Shown: positions 24,829-34,352, numbered from the stretch's first letter. The stretch is DNA of 64,000 bases from Halomarina halobia (GCF_029338575.1 NZ_CP119992.1:930001-994000), one strand, 5' to 3'. The notes: generated by a model from the sequence alone, not told the origin. Numbers and translations: made by a program.

Positions 24829-26460
24829 TTACTCCACCGGCCAGGGACCGTCGACGAGGTACCGCTCGATCTCCCCGACGCGCTCGTCCAGTTGTTCGGG
24901 GGACAGCCGGTCGTCGAACTCGCTCGCCACGAGGTCGGGGAGGGCGTAGACGTACTCGCCGCGCGCCGCGTGCTCGATGAACCCCGCCTCCCGGAGTTCG
25001 CCGTTGCGGCTGTAGGCGACGGTCCGGTCGCCGGAGCCGCCCGCGGCGACGTGCGCGTCGAGCGGCGACAGGGGGCCGCGCTCGCGGTAGCGCGCGAGCA
25101 TCGAGCGGGTCGTCGGGTCCATCCCTTCGAGGCGCTCGCGCAGCCGCTCGACGACCGATCGGTCGCGGACGCGCACGTCGGAGGCGTCGTCCGCGCTCTC
25201 GCCGCCGTCTCCCCGATCGCCCCCGTCCGACTGATCCGGCCAGGGGGCGAGGTCGGTCGCTTCCCACCGCTCGTCGCGGTCGCTCACACCGTCCTCGTCG
25301 CTCCCGTCGCTCCCGTCGCTCGCGCCGTTCGAGGCGGCGCGTCCGTTCCGGTACTCGACGCCGGGGTTCTCCTCGAGCGTGGACTGTTCGGACTCGATGC
25401 GCATCCGGGAGCGTCCCGGGTGATCGAACAGCGCGGCGGCGAACTGATCGGCCATCCGCGAGAGGTCTCGCGCGTCGGCGAGGTCCCGTTCCAGGGTCCT
25501 GATGCGCTCTTCCTTCTCGAGGAGTTCCTGCTCCAGTTCCTCGATGCGGTCCTCGCGGCGGTCCTGCTCCTCGGTGATGCTCTCCAGTTCCCCCACGAGG
25601 TCGGCGCTCACGGACTTGAGATCCGGGCGCTCGAAGTCGTCGAGCCCGGGCGTCGCCCCGGCGTCGAAGGTCCGCTTGCGCTGGAACTGCACGCGTCGGG
25701 TGCGCTCTGACCAGTCAGTGACGAGAAAGCCCTCGCCGTCGCCGAGGTCCTCGACGGCCGCCGAGTACTCGCTGCCGAGGACGCGCTTTACCACCTTCGT
25801 GTCGTTGCGCCAGGTGAGGCGGTGCCAGACGAGCCAGTCGCACTGCGTGATGAAGTCCTTCTTCACGTCGGCCGGGCGCTGGCTGATGCCCGTGATGCCG
25901 AGCCCGTGCTTGCGCCCCCGCTTGCCGATCTTGATGAGCATGCGCCCGCACTCGTCCAGGCCGCCGCCCTCGGGGATCCACTCGTGGACCTCCTCGACGA
26001 TGAGCAGGAACGGCTTCTTCAGCTTCTTCTCCTTGGCGAACAGCTGTTTCGCGACCTCCGTCAGCAGCGCCGCCGCCTCGCGCTCGTCGAGGAACGACGA
26101 GACGTCGAGGATGATGGGGATGTTGTTGCGCAGCGCGAGGTCGGCGATCTTCTCGGCGTGCTCCGCGCCGACCTGGATGTCGCACTCCTCGTCCGCGCCG
26201 ACGTGGAGGATCTCGTACTTCTCCTTCAACCCGTAGTACTCGCCGTCGATGTCGACGATGAGGAGCGAGAACTGGCGGTCGAGCAGCTTCTCGATGATGA
26301 CGCTCGCGGTGTTGGACTTCCCCGACCCGGACTTCCCGGTGACGAACCCCCGACCGGTGAGCACCTCGACCGCCGGCATCTCCACCGTGGTACCGGGGTC
26401 GCCGGCGCTCGCCGCGCCATCGCTCACTTCGGCGACGGTGATCGTCTCGGTCTCACCCAT
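24829..26460 (-). CDS. HerA/VirB4-type ATP-binding protein
   Basis: This 543-residue P-loop ATPase has Walker A GKSGSGKS at 42-49, Walker B FLLIVEEVHEW at 151-161, and an arginine-rich sensor region ('IGKRGRKHGLGITGISQRP'). These are HerA/FtsK-superfamily features. A coiled coil (about 300-355), an acidic low-complexity stretch and a C-terminal winged-helix-like region (about 455-543, 'SRNGELREAGFIEH') follow. Haloarchaea carry several such proteins, thought to be DNA-translocating or helicase-like. The ATG at 26460 was preferred; upstream residues to 26541 look non-coding. No NurA partner is adjacent. Confidence 0.88.
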   Translation of the reverse strand: MGETETITVAEVSDGAASAGDPGTTVEMPAVEVLTGRGFVTGKSGSGKSNTASVIIEKLLDRQFSLLIVDIDGEYYGLKEKYEILHVGADEECDIQVGAEHAEKIADLALRNNIPIILDVSSFLDEREAAALLTEVAKQLFAKEKKLKKPFLLIVEEVHEWIPEGGGLDECGRMLIKIGKRGRKHGLGITGISQRPADVKKDFITQCDWLVWHRLTWRNDTKVVKRVLGSEYSAAVEDLGDGEGFLVTDWSERTRRVQFQRKRTFDAGATPGLDDFERPDLKSVSADLVGELESITEEQDRREDRIEELEQELLEKEERIRTLERDLADARDLSRMADQFAAALFDHPGRSRMRIESEQSTLEENPGVEYRNGRAASNGASDGSDGSDEDGVSDRDERWEATDLAPWPDQSDGGDRGDGGESADDASDVRVRDRSVVERLRERLEGMDPTTRSMLARYRERGPLSPLDAHVAAGGSGDRTVAYSRNGELREAGFIEHAARGEYVYALPDLVASEFDDRLSPEQLDERVGEIERYLVDGPWPVE

Positions 26461-26865
26461 GTCCGTGAGTTCGTGCGGGGAAGTATAACCGTCCGTCAGA
26501 CGCCCGGCAGACGGCGAGGGGTCGGGCAGGATCGGTTCCACGTCGATCCGCGGCGCTCCTCGTTGTTACTGCCGTAGTGAACCGCTCGTTGCTGTCGGAC
26601 GAGTCGCGGAGCGATTATCGTCCGATGCCGGGTAGCAACCGCTGACCCGGATCGGGGACCTCCGTATTCCCCTCGCGCACGCGCAGGGGGACGGCCTCCG
26701 ACGGGAGGGTTCGACCGACGCCGGCCGAGCGCACGAGGGGAGTTCAGGAGACCGCGGAGGTCCGGAACGCGACCGAAACCGAGTACGGATCGGACATCGG
26801 ACCGGCGATCGCGCGACACGTCCGGTCGATCCGCGAAACGTTCACAGAGACCAGCCAGTGAGATC
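26461..26865. other. Intergenic region with no recognised gene
   Basis: This is a 405-bp stretch between the divergent HerA-like and HTH_10 genes. It must hold both promoters. Open frames here are antisense-type, GC-rich and without family resemblance. I see no tRNA or clear repeat. Confidence 0.5.
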
Positions 26866-27516
26866 ATGTCAACACTTGTCGAAGTTCGTATATCCGTAGA
26901 CGAATTCGCGCTCGGAGCGACGCTACAGAGGGTCACCGAGGCGCGGTTCGTCTGCGAGCGTACCGTGCACACGGACGAGACCATGCCGCTCGTGTGGGCC
27001 CGCGCTCCCGATCGAGTAGCGCTCGAGACCGCGCTCGATTCCGACGCGACCGTCGAACGGTGGTCGCGGCTGTCGACCGCCGGGGACGAGTGGCTCTACA
27101 GGATCGAGTGGGACTACGACACGCGGCTCGTGTTCAGGATCCTCGCCGCCTCGCCGCCGGTCGTCCTCACGGCGCAGGCGTCCCGACACGGGTGGTCGCT
27201 CCGACTGCTCTATCCGGAGCGGGAGATGATCGAGCGGACGCTGTCGTTCTGTGACGAGATGGACATCTCGCTCGACGTCGTCCAGATACAGGACGTCTCG
27301 AACCGACCGGTCGGCAGCCACGGCCTGACCGACGAACAATACGACGCGCTGGTGACGGCGGCGGAGCGGGGCTACTTCGACGTTCCGCGTGCGGTGACGC
27401 TGGAGGACCTCGCCGACGAGCTCGGGGTCTCACACCAGGCGCTCTCCGAACGCCTTCGACGGGGGAACTCGGTACTGGTCGACAAGCTGCTTCAGCACGG
27501 GACGGCGTTCGAGTGA
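26866..27516 (+). CDS. Bat-type HTH_10 transcriptional regulator
   Basis: The protein has 216 residues. The C-terminal 55 residues ('LTDEQYDALVTAAERGYFDVPRAVTLEDLADELGVSHQALSERLRRG') are the HTH_10 domain of bacterio-opsin activator-type regulators. The N-terminal part is the beta-rich sensor module usual in short haloarchaeal members. The ligand and targets are unknown. It is followed by a TrmB-like regulator gene in the same direction after 78 bp. Confidence 0.9.
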   Translation: MSTLVEVRISVDEFALGATLQRVTEARFVCERTVHTDETMPLVWARAPDRVALETALDSDATVERWSRLSTAGDEWLYRIEWDYDTRLVFRILAASPPVVLTAQASRHGWSLRLLYPEREMIERTLSFCDEMDISLDVVQIQDVSNRPVGSHGLTDEQYDALVTAAERGYFDVPRAVTLEDLADELGVSHQALSERLRRGNSVLVDKLLQHGTAFE

Positions 27517-27594
27517 GCGCCCGGCCGGTACGGACCCGGTCACGGTCGGAAGCGCACCGATAGAGAGGATGCTCGTTTCGCGGCCACTAGTGGT

Positions 27595-28398
27595 ATGTTC
27601 GCGTACGTCGTTCGAGACTGCATGACGGGTGAGCGGGAAGCGGTAGCGGCGCTAGAGCGACTCGGCCTGACCGAGTACGAGTCGAGGTGCTTCGTCGCCC
27701 TCACTCGCATCCCCACGGGGACCGCAAAGGAGATCAGCAAACTCTCCGAGGTCCCTCGGTCGCGGGTGTACGACACCGTCGAACGGCTCCACCGGCGGGG
27801 GCTAGTAGACGTACACCAGTCGGAGCCCAGGGAGTACAGAGCCGTCCCGACTGACGAGGCGCTCGACGTACTCCAGCGGAACTACGTCTCCGGAATCGAG
27901 GCGGCGGCGACCGCGTTAGAGGACGTGGAATCGACGGACCTAACCGAGGACAGGGGCGTCTGGTCGGTCACGAACACCGAACACGTGAGCGACCGCGTGG
28001 CGTCGCTCCTCGACGGCGCGGAGGAACACGTCCACGTCGTCGTCGCGGACGACTCCGTGCTCGATGCGACGTTTCTCGACCGCCTGGCGGCAGTCGCCGA
28101 TCGCGTGACGGTCGTCGTGGAGGTGCCGTCGGAGGCGCTCGGAGATCGAGTCGAACGAGCGGTCCCGGACGCGCGGGTTACGGGTTCGGCGGGGCTGGAG
28201 CGGACGGAACGGGTCGTCGAGAAGTGGCCGGGGCGACTCGTCATGGTGGATCGCCGCGCCGTCCTCGCGAGCGGCGTCGAGGAGAGCCACCTCCCCGGCG
28301 TGCGCGAGGAGAGCGCGGTCTGGACGCACGGGCGCGACCACGGATTCGCCGCGTGGATCCGGAAGCTCCTCGAGGAGCGGGTCGACGTGACGGAGTAG
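27595..28398 (+). CDS. TrmB-family transcriptional regulator
   Basis: This protein has 267 residues, or 258 if started at the ATG at 27622. The N-terminal winged helix reads 'LGLTEYESRCFVALTRI', then 'VPRSRVYDTVERLHRRGLVDV', the TrmB-type HTH. The rest is an alpha/beta effector domain of PLD-like fold. A 10-bp palindrome (CCACTAGTGG, 27584-27593) lies directly upstream of the first ATG and could be an operator or part of the promoter. Targets are unknown. Confidence 0.85.
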   Translation: MFAYVVRDCMTGEREAVAALERLGLTEYESRCFVALTRIPTGTAKEISKLSEVPRSRVYDTVERLHRRGLVDVHQSEPREYRAVPTDEALDVLQRNYVSGIEAAATALEDVESTDLTEDRGVWSVTNTEHVSDRVASLLDGAEEHVHVVVADDSVLDATFLDRLAAVADRVTVVVEVPSEALGDRVERAVPDARVTGSAGLERTERVVEKWPGRLVMVDRRAVLASGVEESHLPGVREESAVWTHGRDHGFAAWIRKLLEERVDVTE

Positions 28399-28431
28399 CC
28401 GATGCGATGGCGTGACCGAGCGGCGGGCGGT

Positions 28432-28623
28432 TCACTCGAAACCGACGTGCTCCAGGTCCCTCGCGCCGCACTCCGGGCACGAGAGCGTCCCCTTCTCCCC
28501 CGACCGAACGTCGCTCCTGGGAAACGTCGCACCGCACGCGCGACACGCCATCGTCGCCCTCGTCCCCGACGTCGGAGCGACACCGTCACGCGGTAATCGC
28601 CGGTCGTCCGCCTCCCGTGTCAT
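28432..28623 (-). CDS. Small zinc-ribbon protein
   Basis: The protein has 63 residues from the ATG at 28623, or 39 residues from the ATG at 28551. Two Cys-x2-Cys pairs (ACRACGATF and SCPECGARD) form a zinc ribbon. The short form starting MACRAC would be complete on its own, so the start is uncertain. Function is unknown. It is divergent from the acyl-CoA synthetase gene. Confidence 0.65.
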   Translation of the reverse strand: MTREADDRRLPRDGVAPTSGTRATMACRACGATFPRSDVRSGEKGTLSCPECGARDLEHVGFE

Positions 28624-28772
28624 GTCACCGATTCGCGTCGGAAGCGGGATAAGCCCGGCGACGACCCCGCACCCCACGACGGCACCTCGACGGCACCGGG
28701 CCGTCCGGGGGACGCGCGACAGGTCGACATCCGTGAACGAATCACTAAGGCGGATGCCACTGACTCCCACCC

Positions 28773-30434
28773 ATGGATTGGGATTCCTTCGACCCGGTCG
28801 ACGACCGAGACGAGTTCACCTGGGACGACATCTACGCGGAGGCGGACTGGGACGCCCCGGAGTCGTTGAATGTCGGCCACGAGGTGTGCGACCGCCACGC
28901 CGAGGCCGATCCCGACCGCGTCGCCCTGGAGTGGGCCGGAAAGGAGGGCGAGCGCGAGACGACAACGTTCGGCGACCTCCGCGACCGGTCGAACCGCTTC
29001 GCGAACGTGCTCGCCGAGCGGATCGACCGCGGCGACCGCGTCTTCTCGTATATGCCCCGCATTCCGGAGCACTACGCGGCCATGGTCGGGACGCTCAAGA
29101 CGGGGGCGGTGTGGGGGAGCGTCAACGAGCGCTTCGGGCCGGACGGCATCGCCTACCGCCTCGCGGACTGCGACGCGAGGGTCGTCGTGACGACTGGCGA
29201 CAACCGCGACACCGTCGCCGAGGCGCTCGCGGACGTCCCGAGCGTCGAGCACGTGATCGTCGTCGGCGAGAGACGGGAGGGCGACGTGGACTTCCGCGAG
29301 GCGACCACGGCCGCGAGCGACGAGTTCGAGGTCGCGGACACGTCGGGCGAGGACGACGCGCTCCTCTACTACACCTCCGGGACGACGGGCCGCGCGAAGG
29401 GCGTCCTCCACAAGCAGCGGTGGGTGGCCGGCGTCGCGGCCACCCAGAAGCTCGCCGTCGACGTGCGCGAGGACGACCTCTACTGGTCGACGGCCGACCT
29501 CGGCTGGCTCACCGGACCCATCAACACCCTCGGCGCGTGGTTCTGGGGGACGAGCATGTTCACCTCGGAGAGCGAGTTCGACCCGGAGGAGTGGGCGGAC
29601 CTCCTCGACGAGTACCCCATCACCGTCCTGTTCTCGGTGCCGACGGCCTACCGCATGCTCCGCGAGAGCGCCTCGGTGCTCGAGGGGAAGGACGTCGACG
29701 TCAGACACGCCCTCTCCATCGGCGAGCCGCTCTCCGCGGGCGTCGTCGAGTGGGGCGAGGAGGCCCTCGGCGTCACTATCCTCGACACCTACGGCCAGAC
29801 CGAGACGGGTAACATGATCATCAACAACTACCCGACGATGGAGGTGCGCCCGGGGAGCATGGGCCAGCCGCTGCCCGGCGTGACGGCGGCCGTCATCGAC
29901 CCCGAGACGGGCGAGGAGCTCCCGCCGGGGGAGACGGGCGTCATCGCCGAGCGCGGCGACTTCCCCTGCTTCTTCGCGGAGTACTGGGAGCAACCCGAGA
30001 AGACGGCGGACTGCTTCCTCGACGACTGGTACCTCTCGGGCGACCTCGGCCACCTCGATTCGGACGGCTACTTCTGGTTCGAGGGACGCGCCGACGACGT
30101 CATCATCAGCGCGGGCTACCGCATCGGCCCCTTCGAGGTGGAGTCCTCGCTGGGCGAGCACCCCGCCGTCGCGGAGGCCGCCGTCGTCCCCATGCCGGAC
30201 ACGGAACGCGGCAACATCGTGAAGGCGTTCGTCGTCCTCTCGGCGGACTACGAGCCGAGCGACGACCTCGTGACGGACGTCCAGGAGCACGTTCGCAACG
30301 AACTCGCCGCCCACGAGTACCCCCGGGAGATCGAGTTCGTGGACGACCTGCCGAAGACGGTGACGGGGAAGATCCGTCGCACGGAGCTTCGCGACCGCGT
30401 CCCCGACTCGCCGGGGGAGTCCGAGTCAGCCTGA
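28773..30434 (+). CDS. AMP-forming acyl-CoA synthetase
   Basis: This 553-residue enzyme of the ANL superfamily activates a carboxylic acid via an acyl-adenylate to the CoA thioester. The P-loop-like 'LLYYTSGTTGRAKGVLHKQ' is near residue 190. 'DTYGQTETGNMI' is motif A5, 'YLSGDLGHLDSDGYFWFEGRADDVI' carries the hinge Asp, and the C-terminal 'LPKTVTGKIRRTEL' holds the catalytic Lys. It resembles haloarchaeal medium-chain/acetyl-CoA-synthetase-like proteins but is shorter than true acetyl-CoA synthetase (about 650). The acyl substrate is unknown. Confidence 0.92.
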   Translation: MDWDSFDPVDDRDEFTWDDIYAEADWDAPESLNVGHEVCDRHAEADPDRVALEWAGKEGERETTTFGDLRDRSNRFANVLAERIDRGDRVFSYMPRIPEHYAAMVGTLKTGAVWGSVNERFGPDGIAYRLADCDARVVVTTGDNRDTVAEALADVPSVEHVIVVGERREGDVDFREATTAASDEFEVADTSGEDDALLYYTSGTTGRAKGVLHKQRWVAGVAATQKLAVDVREDDLYWSTADLGWLTGPINTLGAWFWGTSMFTSESEFDPEEWADLLDEYPITVLFSVPTAYRMLRESASVLEGKDVDVRHALSIGEPLSAGVVEWGEEALGVTILDTYGQTETGNMIINNYPTMEVRPGSMGQPLPGVTAAVIDPETGEELPPGETGVIAERGDFPCFFAEYWEQPEKTADCFLDDWYLSGDLGHLDSDGYFWFEGRADDVIISAGYRIGPFEVESSLGEHPAVAEAAVVPMPDTERGNIVKAFVVLSADYEPSDDLVTDVQEHVRNELAAHEYPREIEFVDDLPKTVTGKIRRTELRDRVPDSPGESESA

Positions 30435-30441
30435 GCCCGCG

Positions 30442-30723
30442 TCAGGCGGGCGCGGATCGGATGACCCACTCGCCGTCGCCCTGCTCCTCGAGGACGCCGC
30501 CCTCGCGCAGGCGGACGACGTACCCCGTCGGCGACTGATCGGTGCGGGCGTCGGCCTGCACGCGGACGAGGTGGCCGATGAACTGTGCGACCGGCGGCTT
30601 CTGCGCCGCGCCGCAGTCGTAGACGGTGACGAGTTCGCCGTCGTCGCGGGCGGTGTAGACGATGACGTGGGCGTGACGCGGGAGGTGGTAGGCCCCCTCA
30701 CCCGCGGGCGCGAGGTGGTTCAT
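30442..30723 (-). CDS. Conserved haloarchaeal protein of unknown function
   Basis: This is a 93-residue protein starting MNHLAPAGEGAYHLPRHAHVIVYTARDDGELVTVYDCGAA. The alternation of short strands and a C-terminal 'VVRLREGGVLEEQGDGEWVIRSA' suggests a small beta-rich or winged fold. I do not recognise a named family. It is convergent with the acyl-CoA synthetase gene (7 bp apart) and lies 22 bp after a membrane-protein gene in the same direction. Confidence 0.7.
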   Translation of the reverse strand: MNHLAPAGEGAYHLPRHAHVIVYTARDDGELVTVYDCGAAQKPPVAQFIGHLVRVQADARTDQSPTGYVVRLREGGVLEEQGDGEWVIRSAPA

Positions 30724-30745
30724 AGGTATCGTTGAGCCCGGCGGT

Positions 30746-31219
30746 CTAAAGACCCCTCGCCGCGACGTCGCGTCGGACCGTGAAGACGAGTAGCCCGAGC
30801 CCGCTCAACCCGACGAGCGTCGGGACGAACGTCCTCGGGTTCGCGTAGTCGAAGTGTGCGGTCAGTTCGAACACGTAGTAGGTCTCCCCCCTCCGGACGA
30901 CCGTTCCGGGTACCTCCTCGCGGTGCTCGAATCGCTGTACCTCCCCCTCGACGGCGGCGTCGACCGCCCGCCGCTGCTCGGGGGTGAGACCGTCGTAGTA
31001 CTCGACGTTCCCCTCGTACCTCGGAAACTCCTCCTCGGTGCGATCGAAGGCGTAGGTGTAGTCCGTGTCGTGCAGCGCGAGCCAGGAACCCGTACCGGCG
31101 AGGAGAACGCAGACGGCGAGGAAGAAGAGGGCGAACCGACGCGTTCGAGCGGGGACTGCCGTGGCGCTCCCTCTACGACGGTCCCACAGAAGCCCTGGCG
31201 AAGGTGAGGGTAGCGTCAG
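30746..31219 (-). CDS. Membrane protein with two TM helices; start codon unclear
   Basis: This protein of up to 157 residues has an N-terminal hydrophobic helix (RRFALFFLAVCVLLAGTGSWLAL), a soluble acidic domain ('YTYAFDRTEEEFPRYEGNVEYYDGLTPEQRRAVDAA') and a C-terminal helix. No ATG, GTG or TTG exists in frame between the dinB stop and the first helix. A CTG at 31219 would overlap the dinB TGA as CTGA; a second CTG is at 31189. The nearest GTG (31372) would lie deep inside dinB. The start is therefore uncertain. Function is unknown. Confidence 0.65.
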   Translation of the reverse strand: MTLPSPSPGLLWDRRRGSATAVPARTRRFALFFLAVCVLLAGTGSWLALHDTDYTYAFDRTEEEFPRYEGNVEYYDGLTPEQRRAVDAAVEGEVQRFEHREEVPGTVVRRGETYYVFELTAHFDYANPRTFVPTLVGLSGLGLLVFTVRRDVAARGL

Positions 31220-32505
31220 GTGAAGTCGACGAAGGTGGTCTGTCCCCGCGCGCGGTCCGCGGGCCGGTCGTGTTCGGATCGTCCGTCGTCGCGGTCCGGC
31301 CCTTCGGATCGGGCCTCCCCCTCGTCGAGTCCGTCCTCGGCACCGACGCCCCCCTCTCGCTCTCCTTCCCACTCGTCCAGTGGGGCCTGCGTCCCCTCCG
31401 CGAAGGTGAGGTTCGAGACGCGCACCCCGAGCTTTCGCACCGTCTCGCCCTCGAACTCCTCCGCGAGATCGAGCACGACCGACTCGACGAGGTCCGCGTC
31501 GGCCACGGGGCCGGAGAGCGACCGCTCGCGCGTGTTCACGTCGAACGGTGGCCGGACCACCTTGATGCCGATGGTCTTGTAGAGCGCGTCTCGGGACTCC
31601 GTCCGCTCTACGACCTCGTCCGCGAGTCGGAGCAGCCGCTCGCACACCGCGTCGAAGGCGTCGGTGGGCTCGGTGAACGCCGACTCGCTCGAGAGGCTCT
31701 TGGGCTTCCCGACCGGTTCGACGGGGCGGGGGTCCCGTCCGCGCGCGTGATCGTGGATCGTCCCGCCGCGCGCGCCGAAGCGCGAGACGAGCGCGTCGCG
31801 GTCCGCGCTCGCGAGGTCGCCCGCCGTCCCGACGCCCATGCCGCGCAGCTCCCGCGCCGTGACGGGGCCGACCCCGTGGAGTTCCTCGACCGGGAGCGGC
31901 GCGAGGAACTCCCGGACCTCGGCCGGTTCGACCACGACGAGGCCGTCCGGCTTGTCGTAGTCCGACGCGACCTTCGCGACGCTCATGTTCGGCCCGACGC
32001 CGACGCTCGCCGGGACGCCGATCTCCTCGTCGATACGCTCCTTGAGGCTGGACGCGAAGACCTCGACGCTGTGCCACCCGACGCGGTCGGTCACGTCGAG
32101 GTACGCCTCGTCGATGCTCACCTCCCGAACCGCGTCCGCCACCCCGTGGAGGATCGCCCGGATCTCGTCGCTCACCTCCCTGTAGTAGGCCATGTCCACC
32201 GGGCGGTAGTGGCCGACCGGCCCGTCGTGGTCGTCGGGCGCGGTCTCCGCCCGGGGGAGCGCCTCGAGCGCCTGCGAGATGGGCTGTGCGCTCTCGACGC
32301 CGTGCTCGCGTGCCTCGTAACTGGCGGTGGCGACCGCGCCGTGGGGCTCGCCCGCCTCGTAGCCCATCCCGACGACGACCGGCTTCCCCCGGAGGGTGGG
32401 CTCGCGTCGCCGCTCACACGCCGCGTAGAAGCAGTCCATGTCCACGTGCAGGACGACGCGCTCCTCGTCGCTCGTCGGCGGTCCCGCGAACCCCGCACCG
32501 CTCAT
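31216..32505 (-). CDS. dinB: DNA polymerase IV (Y-family)
   Basis: This 429-residue translesion polymerase has 'VLHVDMDCFYAACE' near the N-terminus as the first catalytic motif, 'EVSIDEAYLDVT' as the second, and 'GVGPVTARELRGMGV' as the helix-hairpin-helix. The little-finger domain follows, then an acidic low-complexity linker. The last residues, GQTTFVDF, form a PCNA-binding (PIP-box-like) motif, as usual for haloarchaeal Dpo4/DinB. The ATG at 32505 begins just before the core. The Asp/Glu-rich linker (about 365-415) is a halophilic insertion. Confidence 0.94.
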   Translation of the reverse strand: MSGAGFAGPPTSDEERVVLHVDMDCFYAACERRREPTLRGKPVVVGMGYEAGEPHGAVATASYEAREHGVESAQPISQALEALPRAETAPDDHDGPVGHYRPVDMAYYREVSDEIRAILHGVADAVREVSIDEAYLDVTDRVGWHSVEVFASSLKERIDEEIGVPASVGVGPNMSVAKVASDYDKPDGLVVVEPAEVREFLAPLPVEELHGVGPVTARELRGMGVGTAGDLASADRDALVSRFGARGGTIHDHARGRDPRPVEPVGKPKSLSSESAFTEPTDAFDAVCERLLRLADEVVERTESRDALYKTIGIKVVRPPFDVNTRERSLSGPVADADLVESVVLDLAEEFEGETVRKLGVRVSNLTFAEGTQAPLDEWEGEREGGVGAEDGLDEGEARSEGPDRDDGRSEHDRPADRARGQTTFVDFT

Positions 32506-32640
32506 GGTCGTCCGTGCGTTCTCGGGGGGCTTGTAGCTGTCCACAGCGCGGTGAAAGTGTCGAGTCCGATCCGGTCCTCGGGGCACCCGACTCGCGTCGA
32601 GGGGCTCGAGTCGAGCGCCACTCCCCTCGCGTCGCTCGCG

Positions 32641-32659
32641 TCGAGTCGAGTCGAGTCGA
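32641..32659. repeat. Short tandem repeat (TCGAG)
   Basis: About four copies of TCGAG occur in a row, within a 90-bp segment that also has scattered CTCGAGTCGAG and CGCGTCG units, between dinB and the divergent zinc-finger gene. It is a simple repeat with no known role. Confidence 0.6.
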
Positions 32660-32742
32660 ACTCACCCGTTCGCGACACTCCTCCGGGACGGTATTCCCGA
32701 AACACGACAGATAGATTCAACCGCGCGTAGTGCGGTACCACC

Positions 32743-33186
32743 GTGCATGTGTCGACGGACGGCCCGATACGGGCGCCGGGGGGCGACGCCGTGACCGGGT
32801 GGACCTGCCCGGGGTGCGATCGGCGGGTGAACCGCGACGAACTCCCGGCGCACCTCGCGGAGTGCGACGCCGTCGACCTCGACGTCTTCGGGACGGACGC
32901 GTCGAGCGGCCGGGCGGGGATGCACGTCCGACGGGGAACCGGGGGGAGGGCGATCGACGATCGAGCTCTGCGCAGGGAGGTGGCACGCCTTCGAGCGCGC
33001 GTGTACAGGGTGGAAGAGGAACTGTGGGGGAACGCCCCGCCGGACGCCGCGGCGACCGTCTCCAGCACGCCCGAGATACGCATACAGGCGTGCGACGCGT
33101 GCGGTATCGTTCTGTGGCGGTACGGACAGGACGGAACGAGGGACTGCCCGCACTGCACCCACGGCGTCCTCCGAGTCGTGGCGTAG
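32743..33186 (+). CDS. Zinc-finger protein of unknown function
   Basis: This 147-residue protein starts at a GTG. It has an N-terminal C2H2-like finger (TCPGCDRRVNRDELPAHLAEC), a coiled-coil-like middle ('ALRREVARLRARVYRVEEEL') and a C-terminal four-Cys ribbon ('ACDACGIVLWRYG', then 'DCPHC'). Two zinc sites are likely. It may bind nucleic acid or protein; I recognise no named family. The N-terminus before the first Cys is weakly supported. Confidence 0.7.
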   Translation: MHVSTDGPIRAPGGDAVTGWTCPGCDRRVNRDELPAHLAECDAVDLDVFGTDASSGRAGMHVRRGTGGRAIDDRALRREVARLRARVYRVEEELWGNAPPDAAATVSSTPEIRIQACDACGIVLWRYGQDGTRDCPHCTHGVLRVVA

Positions 33187-33356
33187 ACCGCCGACGGTTC
33201 GCTTCGACCGCCGTCGGCGATCCGGCCGCGTCCTCGATCAGGACTGAAACGATCCGAGGTGCACCTCGGACCCCGCGTCGGGCCGACGTCCCTCGCGCGC
33301 CGGTAGGGAAGTGTCGTCGTCGCGGGCTGCGCCTCGGGCGGAGGAACGAACCCGCG

Positions 33357-34352
33357 TCAATCGTCGCGGTACCTTCGGGTCAACAGGTTCATCCGGTGCT
33401 GTCCCCTCGTGAGCAGGTACCTGCTGGCCCGCAACGGGAACGAGATGGGGTTGTCGACGAGACGCGACAGGTACTCGTTGCCCCTGTCGTACGTCCTCGC
33501 CAGCGCGTCGGGTTGCACCATCTCGTTCGAGTAGTAGCAGTAGACGGGCTTTCCCGTCCGCTCCGAGATCTGTACGGCCTGATTGTGGGAACTCTCGATG
33601 AAGAGGTTCGCGCCGGTCGACTTGTACACGTTCGCCTTGTACTCCGCGTGGTTCCCCCGGGCTCGGCGCACCTCCTTGCTCGGCAGGTCCATCATCACCA
33701 GGTTGTCGTACTCGACCCCGTGAGCGTCCAGCCACTCCTCGGTCAGGTCGCGGTACTTCTCCAGCCTGCAGGTGACGAGCCACCCGACGCGTTCGGTCGG
33801 GAGGATCTTCGGCTCGACGGTGGTGACGAACTCGCGGTAGTTCTCCCCGTCGTCGTTCTCCCGCCTCGTCGGATCGCGGCACAGCACGCCGTCGATGTCG
33901 ACGCAGCAGTTCTTCAACATCGGGTGGTGCATCAGGTTCCACTCGAACACCCTCGGCTTGCCGACCACCTCTCCCCAGTGATCCACGTACTGATACCCCT
34001 CCGCGGAGATGTAGACTGCGGCGTACTCTACATCGAACGGGAAGTCGTGTTCGTCGAGTCGTCGTCTGGTGTTCGTCATCTCGCGTCCCGAATCGACCGA
34101 GTCATCGATGACGAGAACGCGATCGACGTCCGAGAAGGTGGACGTCTCGTCGTACCGATAGCCCGTCGCCAGGAGTCGCCCCTCGCAGAGCCCGTCGACG
34201 TCAGTCATGGGAACGTTCAGATTCAAACAGAGCAGGTTGGCGGCGAGCAGGCCGCTGCGAGGGATCCCGACCACCAGATCGATGTCGCTGGGTAGGTCGT
34301 GGGCGAGTTGGCGCACCTCCGAGTTCAACTCGGCTATGCTCCTGTAGTTCAT
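33357..34352 (-). CDS. Phosphoribosyltransferase-HAD phosphatase fusion protein
   Basis: This is a 331-residue two-domain protein. Residues 1-140 form a type I phosphoribosyltransferase: 'VVGIPRSGLLAANLL' at 27-41 and the PRPP-binding loop 'LVIDDSVDSG' at 80-89. Residues 148-280 form a HAD phosphatase with 'VDIDGVL' (Asp152 and Asp154), Thr194 as motif II, Lys239/Lys244 as motif III candidates and 'FIESS' (Glu253) as motif IV. A dual PRT/phosphatase protein next to glycosyltransferase genes is the arrangement described for bacterial ribofuranosyltransferases. There PRPP donates ribose 5-phosphate to a glycan and the phosphate is then removed. The ATG at 34352 was chosen over 34448. Confidence 0.8.
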   Translation of the reverse strand: MNYRSIAELNSEVRQLAHDLPSDIDLVVGIPRSGLLAANLLCLNLNVPMTDVDGLCEGRLLATGYRYDETSTFSDVDRVLVIDDSVDSGREMTNTRRRLDEHDFPFDVEYAAVYISAEGYQYVDHWGEVVGKPRVFEWNLMHHPMLKNCCVDIDGVLCRDPTRRENDDGENYREFVTTVEPKILPTERVGWLVTCRLEKYRDLTEEWLDAHGVEYDNLVMMDLPSKEVRRARGNHAEYKANVYKSTGANLFIESSHNQAVQISERTGKPVYCYYSNEMVQPDALARTYDRGNEYLSRLVDNPISFPLRASRYLLTRGQHRMNLLTRRYRDD

